Shown here piece by piece: positions 1 to 7,936 of a DNA stretch of 64,000 nt (positions within the stretch are counted from its first letter, which is position 1; each line of letters begins with the position of its first letter). The position numbers were made by a program, and so were the translations under genes. The notes below the pieces were generated by a model. That model saw nothing but the letters and a program-made list of their open reading frames with translations. It was not told the origin of the DNA and did not search any database. Origin of the DNA: JACCQS01 sp963766765 (lineage in GTDB: Bacteria; Actinomycetota; Actinomycetes; Mycobacteriales; Geodermatophilaceae); the NCBI GenBank assembly GCA_963766765.1, contig CAVYBR010000014.1, positions 310,001 to 374,000 of the forward strand, given 5' to 3'.

Positions 1-254
1 CCGGGCGTCCGGCGACGAATTGAGCCAGCCCCTCGGCGAGTGGACCGATGACCTCCACCAAACCAGGATGCCGTGCCCTCTCGGCGTAGGCGGCCAACCG
101 GCGTAGCCGCTGCTCGTCAGGGCCTCCCCTGACGTGGGTCGACGAGCACGATCTCCGCCCGAGTGCCCGCCCGCACGGCCGCTGCTGTCAAATGCGCAGC
201 CGTGAGCGTTCCTGCGGCGCCAGCTCCGACGATCGCGAACCGGGCGCGTGCCAC
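1..254 (-). pseudogene. FAD/NAD(P)-binding protein fragment, frame-broken and cut by the window edge
   Basis: A GTG at 254 is preceded by a good ribosome site (GGGAGG, six bases upstream). The first 45 codons give a Rossmann nucleotide-binding start (FAIVGAGAAGTLTAAHL, then EIVLVDP) typical of FAD/NAD(P)-binding proteins. That frame stops at 117-119. Immediately after, a different frame of the same strand stays open to base 1 and looks coding (GPDEQRLRRLAAYAERAR, then LVEVIGPLAEGLAQF). Either one indel separates two halves of a gene, or a deletion has joined two unrelated pieces. The second part was not recognised, so the original function is uncertain. Confidence 0.45.
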
Positions 255-713
255 CCGTGTCCTCCCGTTTGGAATAGCTAAGTATTTCGATAACCTTACT
301 AGAGTTTATGTAGCGGTGGCGCTGGGGTCGGCGATGAAGTGCGGGTCGCGGGTGGCTGGGGTTCTAGGACGAAAGGCGCGCCAGCGAGGGGTATGGGGTT
401 GGCCCGGTTCGCGTGCTCGGCCTGCGGCTTTCCGGGTGTCCCTTCGTGATCTTGACCTTGTGGTGGCGACACGCCGGGAAAAGGCTCCGGAAACCGCAAT
501 AAGGTCAAGATCACGGTGATTGCGGCTCTGACTACGACCACCCGCACGCATCGACCCCACCCGCGCACCCCGGATCAACACCGCACACCGGCCACTGCCA
601 CCCCGAACCGACTGGCCACCAGACGCACACGGCCAAGGACCGCCCTGAGCTCAGGGTGTCGAGACTCACCTGCCAGACGCGAACCCCCACGGCTCCAGCC
701 GCGTCCCATCCCC
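255..713. other. Non-coding stretch between the broken edge gene and the first intact gene
   Basis: No convincing gene was found here; open frames lack family features and ribosome sites. Bases 268-315 are strikingly AT-rich for this genome and contain an imperfect palindrome around TATTTCGATAA, so they may be the promoter or operator of the minus-strand fragment that starts at 254. The stretch also holds the inverted repeat at 445-515. Bases 516-713 are C-rich and could be an N-terminal extension of the next gene, but the predicted residues are low-complexity Arg/Pro/Thr and look non-coding. Confidence 0.4.
445..515. repeat. 15-bp perfect inverted repeat with 41-bp spacer
   Basis: CGTGATCTTGACCTT at 445-459 is repeated exactly in inverted orientation at 501-515. 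The 41-bp interior has no coding potential. It could be a long stem-loop, a terminator, or the ends of a small degenerate mobile element. No second copy was noticed in the window. Confidence 0.7.
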
Positions 714-1319
714 GTGGGACTAGCGGACTGGAATGAGCACGGTGAGCGCATGCTGCACCTGCTCGAGCCGGGGGAACGCGTGTTCGCGTTCGAAGACATC
801 GCGGTCATCGACGGGCTGGGCGTTCCCATGCCGGTCGGTCCACCTCGATCCGAGGAGCCGGCCCCGTTCATCTGGGCGGTCGTCACTGCGCCGCTCGTCG
901 TCGCCAGCTGGTCCCCGCACATCACGTTCCAGCACGGCCGAACCGGGTACGGCACACCGCAATCGCTCGCCGCGTATTTCGCCGCGGCCGTGCGGGGCGG
1001 GTTGTCGTCCCGGATCGTCGTCACCGACCGACGGGTACTGATCATCGGAGATCCGCGAGGCATGTCCTTTCGAGCGATCTTCTCACCGCCCGATCGGTGG
1101 GAGCTGCGCTTCGCCGCACCGCGGAACGCCATCGCCTCGGCACGGCGGCAGTGGTACTGGTTGCACTTGGCCCGGCTGCGGATGGACTTCGCAGACCATT
1201 CGTGGCTGAAATGCGTCACGAGTGTCGGCGGAGGTCGGGGCAAGGTCGAGCGGGTCCTGGCCGCGCTCCGATCCGATCCCGCGACCAACCCTGGCCTGCC
1301 CCGACCCCAGCCGGCATGA
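714..1319 (+). CDS. Hypothetical protein with a PH-like or GRAM-like core
   Basis: The product is about 201 residues from the GTG at 714; an ATG at 750 is an alternative and there is no strong ribosome site for either. The readable core runs from LHLLEPGERVFAFEDIAV through SSRIVVTDRRVLIIGDPRG to a segment on basic residues near the C-terminus. The pattern (gain-of-voltage-like LLxPGE, then RVVVTDRRVLI) resembles bacterial PH-domain proteins that sit at the membrane, but no exact family was recognised. It lies 43 bases upstream of aroG on the same strand and may share its transcript. Function unknown. Confidence 0.6.
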   Translation: MGLADWNEHGERMLHLLEPGERVFAFEDIAVIDGLGVPMPVGPPRSEEPAPFIWAVVTAPLVVASWSPHITFQHGRTGYGTPQSLAAYFAAAVRGGLSSRIVVTDRRVLIIGDPRGMSFRAIFSPPDRWELRFAAPRNAIASARRQWYWLHLARLRMDFADHSWLKCVTSVGGGRGKVERVLAALRSDPATNPGLPRPQPA

Positions 1320-1362
1320 GGGCAAGGGCCGCCGCCGCGCCGCTTCGCCGTACGCTGAACCG

Positions 1363-2682
1363 GTGAGCACGGCACCCGATCTGGACAGCTGGCGAGCCCT
1401 GCCGATCGTCCAACAACCCCACTGGCCCGATCAAGCAGGCCTGGACACGGTCCTGACGACGCTCAGCACGGTGCCCCCGATCGTTGCCCCCAGCGAGGTC
1501 GACATGCTGCGGGCCCGACTGGCCGAGGTCGCCGCCGGCAAGGCGTTCCTGCTGCAGGGTGGCGACTGCGCCGAGACCTTCGACGACAACACCGAGCCCC
1601 GACTTCGCGGCACGACGCGGACGCTGCTGCAGATGGCCGTTGTGCTCACCTACGGCGCCAGCGTTCCGGTGGTGAAGGTCGGCCGGATCGCCGGGCAGTA
1701 CGCGAAGCCGCGCTCGGCTGACCTAGATGCATTGGGCCTGCCGTCCTATCGAGGCGACATGGTCAATTCCATCGAGCCGACACCAGAGGCCCGGGTTCCA
1801 GACCCGCAGCGGATGGTGCGTGCGTACGCGAACTCCGCGGCAGCGATGAACATGATCCGTGCCTATGCCCGAGGCGGACTGGCAGACCTGCACGCCGTGC
1901 ACGACTGGAACCGGGAATTCGTCGCGCAGTCTCGGGCCGGAGTCCGCTACGAGACCATCGCCCAGGAGATCGACCGGGCGCTCGCATTCATGGCGGCCTG
2001 CGGGGTCAACGACGATGCGCTGCGCAGCGTCGACATCTACAACAGCCATGAGGCCCTGATCCTCGAGTACGACCGAGCGCTGTGCCGGATGGAGGATGAC
2101 CGGGCATACGACCTGTCCGCGCACTTCGTCTGGGTCGGTGAGCGGACTCGCCAGCGGGGCGGCGCGCACTTGGAGTTCGTCTCCAAACTGGCCAACCCGG
2201 TGGGCGTCAAGCTCGGACCGACCGTCACTCCGGACGAGGCAGTCGAGTTGGTCGAGCGACTGGATCCGGACAACTCGCCCGGGCGGCTGACAATGATCAG
2301 CAGGATGGGTAATGGCCGGGTACGGGACGTGCTGCCCCCGATCATCGAGAAAGTGCAAGCCACCGGACACCAGGTCGTCTGGCAGTGCGACCCAATGCAC
2401 GGCAACACGCATGAGACCGCGTCCGGCTACAAGACAAGGCACTTCGACCGAATCGTCGACGAGGTGATGGGCTTTTTCGAGGTGCATCAGGAGCTCGGCA
2501 CCTATCCCGGTGGAATCCATGTCGAGCTGACTGGTGAAGCAGTGACCGAATGCCTCGGCGGCGCACAGGACATCAGCGACGCCGACCTTGCCGGACGGTA
2601 CGAAACTGCCTGCGACCCGAGACTCAACACCGGTCAGTCCCTCGAGCTCGCCTTCCTCGTCGCGGAGATGCTGCGTGGCTGA
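1363..2682 (+). CDS. aroG: Class II 3-deoxy-7-phosphoheptulonate (DAHP) synthase
   Basis: This cytoplasmic enzyme condenses phosphoenolpyruvate with erythrose 4-phosphate, the first step of the shikimate pathway to aromatic amino acids. The 439-residue product has the plant/mycobacterial class II signature: GGDCAETF with the metal-binding Cys69, KVGRIAGQYAKPRS from Lys105, DPMHGNT near 343, and GGIHVELTGE followed by TECLGG near the C-terminus. The GTG at 1363 is chosen because the protein then begins just before the family-typical SWRALPIVQQPHWPD. It overlaps the next gene by eight bases. M. tuberculosis AroG (Rv2178c) sits beside the PknL kinase in the same way. Confidence 0.95.
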   Translation: MSTAPDLDSWRALPIVQQPHWPDQAGLDTVLTTLSTVPPIVAPSEVDMLRARLAEVAAGKAFLLQGGDCAETFDDNTEPRLRGTTRTLLQMAVVLTYGASVPVVKVGRIAGQYAKPRSADLDALGLPSYRGDMVNSIEPTPEARVPDPQRMVRAYANSAAAMNMIRAYARGGLADLHAVHDWNREFVAQSRAGVRYETIAQEIDRALAFMAACGVNDDALRSVDIYNSHEALILEYDRALCRMEDDRAYDLSAHFVWVGERTRQRGGAHLEFVSKLANPVGVKLGPTVTPDEAVELVERLDPDNSPGRLTMISRMGNGRVRDVLPPIIEKVQATGHQVVWQCDPMHGNTHETASGYKTRHFDRIVDEVMGFFEVHQELGTYPGGIHVELTGEAVTECLGGAQDISDADLAGRYETACDPRLNTGQSLELAFLVAEMLRG

Positions 2683-3691
2683 TGCACCTGCCTTGATAGA
2701 TCTCCGCTCCGACACCGTCACCCGTCCCAGCGCAGGCATGCGGGAGGCGATGGCCACCGCGGAGGTCGGCGACGACGTGTACGTGGAGGATCCGACCGTC
2801 AACGCACTCGAAGCTGAGGTAGCCGCGCTGTTCGGTCACGAGGCGGCCCTATTCGTACCCACGGGAACCATGGGGAATCAGATCTGTCTACGCGTGCTGG
2901 CTGGTCCCGGTGAGGAAGTGCTCTGCGACGCAGATGCACACATCGTCACCTACGAACATGGAGCTGCGGCAGCCCTTTTCGGCATCCAAACCCGCACCGT
3001 GGTGAGTGAGCGAGGCCTTTTCAGTACTGACGACCTGCTGGCACAGGTACGTGAGGGCGACTGGCACACCATGGGCACCAAAGCCGTTGCCGTCGAAAAC
3101 ACGCACAATCGAGGCGGCGGAAGCATCCAGCCGTACGCGGAGCTGGCCCGGTTGTCCGCGCAGTTGCGTGACCGACGAGTGGCCCTCCACATCGACGGCG
3201 CCCGGATCTGGAACGCGTCCGTCGCCTCGGGCACCCCGCTCTCGGCGTACGGAGCATTGGCGGACACGCTCTCGGTGTGCTTGTCCAAAGGCTTAGGGGC
3301 GCCGGTGGGTTCGGTCGTCATCTCCTCTGCCGAACGCATCGCTGCGGCGCGCATACTGCGTAAACGACTCGGTGGGGGAATGCGCCAGGTCGGGATCCTG
3401 GCGGCGGCCGGCCGATATGCGCTGGCCAACAACATCGATCGACTGGCTGATGACCACGAGCGCGCCAAGCTGTTGGCGCAGCGACTCGACGTCCCAGCTG
3501 ACGAGGTACAGACCAACATCGTTCGCCTGGACGGAGTCGACGCTGCCGGGCTGGCGAAGGGCGCTGCCGAACAGGGAGTGTTGATCTCCCAGGTGGCCTC
3601 GGATCGGGTCCGCTTGCTCACTCACCTCGACATCGACGAGGCGAGCGCGGACCGAGCCGGAGAGGTTCTCGCGGGGCTGCTCGACCGCTGA
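2675..3691 (+). CDS. ltaE: Low-specificity L-threonine aldolase
   Basis: PLP-dependent enzyme splitting L-threonine or L-allo-threonine into glycine and acetaldehyde. The 338-residue protein starts with LIDLRSDTVTRPSAGMR, the hallmark N-terminus of the family, and places the PLP lysine at Lys205 in SVCLSKGLGAPVGS; HIDGARIWNAS is the cofactor-binding Asp/Arg region. The GTG start lies inside the end of aroG (eight-base overlap) with GGAG just upstream, which implies translational coupling. It ends 17 bases before the convergent kinase gene. Confidence 0.93.
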   Translation: MADAPALIDLRSDTVTRPSAGMREAMATAEVGDDVYVEDPTVNALEAEVAALFGHEAALFVPTGTMGNQICLRVLAGPGEEVLCDADAHIVTYEHGAAAALFGIQTRTVVSERGLFSTDDLLAQVREGDWHTMGTKAVAVENTHNRGGGSIQPYAELARLSAQLRDRRVALHIDGARIWNASVASGTPLSAYGALADTLSVCLSKGLGAPVGSVVISSAERIAAARILRKRLGGGMRQVGILAAAGRYALANNIDRLADDHERAKLLAQRLDVPADEVQTNIVRLDGVDAAGLAKGAAEQGVLISQVASDRVRLLTHLDIDEASADRAGEVLAGLLDR

Positions 3692-3708
3692 GCCTCAAGG
3701 GCTGGTTG

Positions 3709-5685
3709 TCAGAAGTAGCTGAGCAGGATGCTCACGGTTGAGCCGCGCTCGGCCAACTCATCAGGCCCTGGGCTCTGCTGGCTCACGCGACTCCCGAGGA
3801 ACGACGTGGGTTCGGCGACGAAGCCGGCGGCCTCCAGAGTCGCGATCGCGGTGTCCCGATCCATCCCGATGACGTTCGGCACCGGTATCAGATCCTGACC
3901 CTTCGAGATGACGAGGACGACGGTCGATCCGAAGGGTTGCGCCCCAGCGTCCGGAGCCGGCTCGGTACCGATGACGACGCCGGCGGGGACGTCATGGCTG
4001 AAGTCCTCCCGCGGTTGGACCACGAAGCCAAGACCGGTGAGCGTGGCCTCGGCATCAGCCCGCGCCGCCCCCGCGAGGTCGGGGATCTCACGCGGCGCCG
4101 GGCCGAGGCTGACATACATCGTGACTGCGTCGTCGCGGCGGAGTTCTGCACCCGGCGCCGGATCGAATGTGATGACCGAGCCGACCGGGATGGTTTCGTG
4201 ATAGTCCTCGGCGCGGGTCACGGTGATGGGTAGCTCGGCGAGTGCGGTGGCGACGTCCGCCTCGGGTTGACCAACCAGGGCCTCGTCGACGACGAATCGC
4301 TCCGGACCTTTGGAGACCTCGAGATTGACCGTGCCGCCGCGCTCTATCTCAGTGCCACCCTCGGGATCGGTCGAGATCACTTCGTCCTTGGCGACGGTTT
4401 CGCTGAAAACCTCCTCGACGATCGGGTCCAAACCGGCGTTCTGGATCTGCTCGACGGCGGCAGCCTGAGCCAGGCCGACGACGCTTGGCGCCACGGTGAA
4501 TCGCCCAGAGCCGAACCACCAGCCGATGCCACCGGCGATGATCGCCAGCACAAGGACGATGGCCAGGACAAGCCGGCCGGTGCTGAGTCGACGGCGGCGG
4601 CTCCGTGAGCGGAATGCCGCCGGCTCGGCATATCCCGCTTCCGGGTCCTCATCCGAGTCGTCCCGTCGGTGCAATCCGGCCAGGATGCTCGGCGGTTGCG
4701 CGGAACCATCCACGTCCGCGCCGAGGACCGAGGTGCGGTGTGACGGGTGCGAGCCACGCGGAGTCGTCGCTCCCACCGGATCGCCCGGCAGAAGACCGGT
4801 CGCCGCATCGAGCGTGTCGTGGCGGACTGGCACAGCGACCCCGGCCATGTCCAGATCGGTGCTCACGTCGAAGAGTGCTGCCAGGAACGCTCCCGCATCC
4901 AACGGCCGGGCGGCCGGGTCGCGGCGGGTGGCCGACAACACCAGATCGTCGATCTCCATCGCGAGAGATGGCACGGTGTCCGAGGGCAGCGGAACATCGC
5001 TGTTGACGTGTTGGTAGGCGACCGACAATGCGGTGTCGCCGGAATACGGGGGTCGCCCAGTCAGCATCTCGTAGAGCACGATGCCCGCGGCGTACACGTC
5101 GCTACGGGCATCTGCGGCCCCACGCTCGATCTGCTCCGGCGCGAGGTAGGCGACGGTGCCCAGGAGCACGCCGCTGGTGACCGATGTCGTTCCGGTCTCT
5201 GCAACGGCCTTGGCCAGCCCGAAATCTGCGACCTTCACGACGCCATCGCTGGACAGCAGGATGTTTTCCGGCTTCACGTCGCGATGGATCAGCCCGGTCC
5301 GGTGCGCTGCCGAAAGGCCGGCCAAGGTCGGCGCCAGCACCGCGAAAGCCTGCTCCGGCGTCAGTCGGCCGTTTTCGTGGATGACCTCGCGCAGCGTCTG
5401 GCCACGGACGAGCTCCATGACCAGAAACACGATGCCGTTGTCCTGACCCTGGTCGCTGACGGACACGACGTTGAGATGCGACAGGCGTGCCGCGGAGCGG
5501 GCTTCGCGGTTGAAACTCGCGAGAAATGCGGGGTCACTCGCCAGTGCCTCGGCCATCACTTTGATGGCCACCGGACGGTCCAAACGGAGATCGGTGCCCT
5601 CGTAGACGGTGGACATGCCACCCCGGGCCAGTCGGCGCTCGACCCGATAACGGTTCTCGAGCACCAGACCGACCACAGGGTCCAT
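3709..5685 (-). CDS. pknL: PknL-type serine/threonine protein kinase with four PASTA domains
   Basis: Transmembrane Hanks-type kinase of 658 residues. The N-terminal kinase domain has the glycine loop LARGGMSTVYEG, catalytic Lys42, the HRDVKPEN loop with Asp136 and DFG at 154-156. A basic linker leads to one membrane helix (LVLAIVLVLAIIAGGIGWWF, about 335-355), and four extracellular PASTA repeats follow, which in this class bind muropeptides or lipid II. Neighbouring aroG, an Rv2175c-like gene and a prenyl synthase match the locus of M. tuberculosis PknL, which phosphorylates Rv2175c; the symbol rests on that synteny. ATG 5685 is used; a GTG at 5700 is possible. Confidence 0.92.
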   Translation of the reverse strand: MDPVVGLVLENRYRVERRLARGGMSTVYEGTDLRLDRPVAIKVMAEALASDPAFLASFNREARSAARLSHLNVVSVSDQGQDNGIVFLVMELVRGQTLREVIHENGRLTPEQAFAVLAPTLAGLSAAHRTGLIHRDVKPENILLSSDGVVKVADFGLAKAVAETGTTSVTSGVLLGTVAYLAPEQIERGAADARSDVYAAGIVLYEMLTGRPPYSGDTALSVAYQHVNSDVPLPSDTVPSLAMEIDDLVLSATRRDPAARPLDAGAFLAALFDVSTDLDMAGVAVPVRHDTLDAATGLLPGDPVGATTPRGSHPSHRTSVLGADVDGSAQPPSILAGLHRRDDSDEDPEAGYAEPAAFRSRSRRRRLSTGRLVLAIVLVLAIIAGGIGWWFGSGRFTVAPSVVGLAQAAAVEQIQNAGLDPIVEEVFSETVAKDEVISTDPEGGTEIERGGTVNLEVSKGPERFVVDEALVGQPEADVATALAELPITVTRAEDYHETIPVGSVITFDPAPGAELRRDDAVTMYVSLGPAPREIPDLAGAARADAEATLTGLGFVVQPREDFSHDVPAGVVIGTEPAPDAGAQPFGSTVVLVISKGQDLIPVPNVIGMDRDTAIATLEAAGFVAEPTSFLGSRVSQQSPGPDELAERGSTVSILLSYF

Positions 5686-5750
5686 CAGGGCAGTCTCCAC
5701 GACCGCCCAGTTTACTGCCGACGCAAGCCCGCTCTCCGCGCGACTCTCCA

Positions 5751-6821
5751 TCAGGAGGTCAGCAGATCCCGGGGCACTCGCTCGACCGAAGACACGCCGC
5801 AGAGGGTCATGGCATGGGCCAATTCGGCGCTCAGATTCCGCAGAACCGCAGCAACTCCATCGGCACCTCCCGTCGCCAACCCCCAGATGATCGGGCGACC
5901 ACAGAAGACACCGCGGGCACCAAGGGCCAGCGCAACAAGGACATCCGTGCCCGAGCGGATGCCGCCGTCGACGTAGACCTCCGCGCGCTCTCCCACCTCT
6001 GCGACGACTTCGACCAGCGCCGCCGCGCTGGAAATCGCCCGGTCCACCTGTCGGCCGCCATGAGTCGACACCCAGACCGCGGCCGCGCCGGCTTCGAGGC
6101 AGCGCACTGCATCGTCGCCGCGCAGCACACCCTTCACCACCACGGGCAGCCCGGTGAGCTGAGCGAAGTGGCCGATGTCGGCGTAGCTCCACGGCGGATC
6201 ATCGCCCGGCGCGGCGATCGCAAGATCCAACACATCCTGCCGGTCGGGGTAGTTGGCCATGACCAGCCCGTCCGGCAGCCGGAAGTCGTTCGCGACATCC
6301 CGCCACCGTCGGCCGAGGAGCGGAACGTCGGCGGTCACGACGAGGGCTCGATACCCGACATCGGCGGCGCGCCGAGCCAGGTCGTCGGTCTGTGCTCGGG
6401 TGTGCACGCGGTAGAGCTGAAACCACTTGGGCGCCTCGGGAGCCATGGCGGCAACGTCAGCCAGCGGAAAGGTGGCCGTCGTGGAGACCGTCATCAGCGT
6501 TGCCGTCCGCGCGCAAGCCACCGCGGTCGCGAGCTCCCCGTCAGGGTGGGCCATGCGCTGCAATGCCCAGGGCGCCACCCCGATCGGCGCGGTGACTGCA
6601 CTCCCCAGCAGCGAGGTCGACAGGTCCGGGGCGCTCACCCCCGTCAAGACGCGGGGTCGCAGCCGCCACCGCAGCCATGCCGCCGGCGCCTCGCGGAGTG
6701 TCGTCTCAGTTTCGGATCCGCCTGCGTAGTAGTCGTACACGGCAGCCGGCAGTACGTCCCGCGCCCGCGCTTCGAGGTCGGCGCCAAGGACTCCTGGGGA
6801 TGCGGATTCCGAGTCAGCCAT
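5751..6821 (-). CDS. FMN-dependent alpha-hydroxy-acid oxidase or dehydrogenase (lactate oxidase type)
   Basis: A 356-residue TIM-barrel flavoenzyme that oxidises an L-2-hydroxy acid to the oxo acid. Family marks are VYDYYAGGSETETTLR near the N-terminus, GVAPWALQRMAHPDGE, and the active-site STHGGRQVDR with catalytic His254 and substrate-binding Arg257; DGGIRSGTDVL binds the FMN phosphate. Substrate (lactate, glycolate or mandelate) cannot be read from the sequence. It lies upstream of pknL on the same strand with a 65-base gap, and its start codon lies inside a palindrome shared with the divergent gene at 6834. There is no room for a ribosome site, so a leaderless mRNA is likely. Confidence 0.9.
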   Translation of the reverse strand: MADSESASPGVLGADLEARARDVLPAAVYDYYAGGSETETTLREAPAAWLRWRLRPRVLTGVSAPDLSTSLLGSAVTAPIGVAPWALQRMAHPDGELATAVACARTATLMTVSTTATFPLADVAAMAPEAPKWFQLYRVHTRAQTDDLARRAADVGYRALVVTADVPLLGRRWRDVANDFRLPDGLVMANYPDRQDVLDLAIAAPGDDPPWSYADIGHFAQLTGLPVVVKGVLRGDDAVRCLEAGAAAVWVSTHGGRQVDRAISSAAALVEVVAEVGERAEVYVDGGIRSGTDVLVALALGARGVFCGRPIIWGLATGGADGVAAVLRNLSAELAHAMTLCGVSSVERVPRDLLTS

Positions 6822-6837
6822 AGGCTGCAGCCTATGG
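6818..6837. promoter_or_regulatory. Perfect 20-bp palindrome holding two divergent starts and mirrored -10 elements
   Basis: CCATAGGCTGCAGCCTATGG is perfectly self-complementary. It contains the ATG of the minus-strand oxidase (6821-6819) and the ATG of the plus-strand gene (6834-6836). On each strand TAGGCT, a TANNNT-type -10 element, lies exactly seven bases before the ATG, the expected spacing when transcription begins at the A of the start codon. This is consistent with two leaderless, mutually exclusive promoters and a possible binding site for a dimeric regulator. The symmetry is seen directly; the promoter role is inferred. Confidence 0.6.
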
Positions 6838-7157
6838 ATCTACTGACGTTGCCGGAGGTGGCACAGCGGCTGGGGATCCGGGTCAACCGGGTGCGCCAGC
6901 TCATTCGTGATCGGGCGCTGGCCACGGTCGACAAGGACGGAACGCCGCACGTTCCGGCCGGTTTCTTCGACGACGAGGGGATCCTCACCCATTTGGCCGG
7001 TGTCCTGACCGTCCTCCGAGATGGGGGCTACAGCGACAGCGAGGCGGTCACGTGGCTGTTCACCGAGGACGACACGTTGCCGGGTAAGCCCATCGATGCC
7101 CTGCACGAGAAGCGGCATCATGAGGTCAACCGTCGCGCTCAGGCGATGGCCTTTTAG
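6834..7157 (+). CDS. Rv2175c-like DNA-binding protein, putative PknL substrate
   Basis: The 107-residue protein opens with LTLPEVAQRLGIRVNRVRQL, a winged helix-turn-helix of the excisionase/MerR shape, followed by DGTPHVPAGFFDD and a C-terminal helical part (LTVLRDGGYSDSEAVTWLF). This matches M. tuberculosis Rv2175c, a DNA-binding protein phosphorylated by PknL, and the kinase gene is two genes away. The ATG is in the palindrome 6818-6837, twelve bases from the divergent oxidase start, so the mRNA is probably leaderless. Binding to that palindrome is an attractive but untested idea. The stop overlaps the convergent membrane-protein gene by four bases. Confidence 0.85.
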   Translation: MDLLTLPEVAQRLGIRVNRVRQLIRDRALATVDKDGTPHVPAGFFDDEGILTHLAGVLTVLRDGGYSDSEAVTWLFTEDDTLPGKPIDALHEKRHHEVNRRAQAMAF

Positions 7158-7927
7158 CGCTCAGCCGGTTCGCGCTTGATGAAGAGGTAATACCCCGCCA
7201 GACATGCGCTGTAGGCGAGCACAGCCAGGTAGACAACGACATTCTTCCGCAGGTCATCGGGAACCCCGTTGATGTAGTGCGCGACCAGCGGTCCGATGAG
7301 GACGACGTCGTAGGCAAGGAAGCTCCACAGTTGCGCCTTGGCCCGGCCCCATTGCGGACGGAGTACGGCGTAGAGGAAATACAAGGCGTCGCCCAGAAAT
7401 ATCCAGCCGATCACCACCGAGGTCTCCGGCAGCAGCGGCCACGGCATCACATCCTGCACACCGAAGACCAGCGCCAATCCGACCGCGAAGAGCACGAGGC
7501 TGAAGACCAGGTAGGACGCGCGAACCAGGCGCGGGAGGGGACGTTCGTCGCGCGGTGCTGCCCCCCACGTGCGAACGAGGAGCACGACGTTGATCGCGAC
7601 CAGGAGGCCACAGCCGGCGACGTAGTACATGGTTCCCGGCAGATCGACTTCGGACGCCGAGATCGCCAGGTAGGTACCGACCCCGGCCATCGTGACGATG
7701 ATGTTGATCGCGCCTCCGGGGATGGATCCCACCTCGTCCGAGACGGCGATCCAAATCACCGCGACGCCGATCGCTGCCAGCATGGAGGCCAGGAAGAGGA
7801 ACGTGAGCCGGCTGTCCGGCCACAGCCAGGTGTCCAGCGCCCAGCGCTGCTGGAACGCGTAGCCGGCGCCCAGCACCAGGTCAACCACGCCGGCGACGAA
7901 CAGGAGACGGCGGGCGAGTGGGTTCAT
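7154..7927 (-). CDS. Hypothetical multi-pass membrane protein
   Basis: A 257-residue protein with about seven hydrophobic segments (for example LTFLFLASMLAAIGVAVIWI and LVFSLVLFAVGLALVFGVQD) and short polar loops. No catalytic motif was recognised. It lies ten bases downstream of the prenyl-synthase gene on the same strand and is presumably co-transcribed with it. In M. tuberculosis this place is taken by a mannosyltransferase, MptA, which this protein does not resemble. Function unknown. Confidence 0.75.
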   Translation of the reverse strand: MNPLARRLLFVAGVVDLVLGAGYAFQQRWALDTWLWPDSRLTFLFLASMLAAIGVAVIWIAVSDEVGSIPGGAINIIVTMAGVGTYLAISASEVDLPGTMYYVAGCGLLVAINVVLLVRTWGAAPRDERPLPRLVRASYLVFSLVLFAVGLALVFGVQDVMPWPLLPETSVVIGWIFLGDALYFLYAVLRPQWGRAKAQLWSFLAYDVVLIGPLVAHYINGVPDDLRKNVVVYLAVLAYSACLAGYYLFIKREPAER

Positions 7928-7936
7928 CGTGATCTC

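Noticed and set aside
516..713. Possible N-terminal 66-residue extension of the first hypothetical gene
   Set aside because: Low-complexity Arg/Thr/Pro residues, no ribosome site at 516, and overlap with the inverted repeat; the conserved-looking part starts after 714.
4747..5976. Long open frame of 409 codons on the plus strand opposite pknL
   Set aside because: It is the antisense of a clear kinase gene; residues are His/Arg/Gln-rich without family motifs, a common artefact of high GC.
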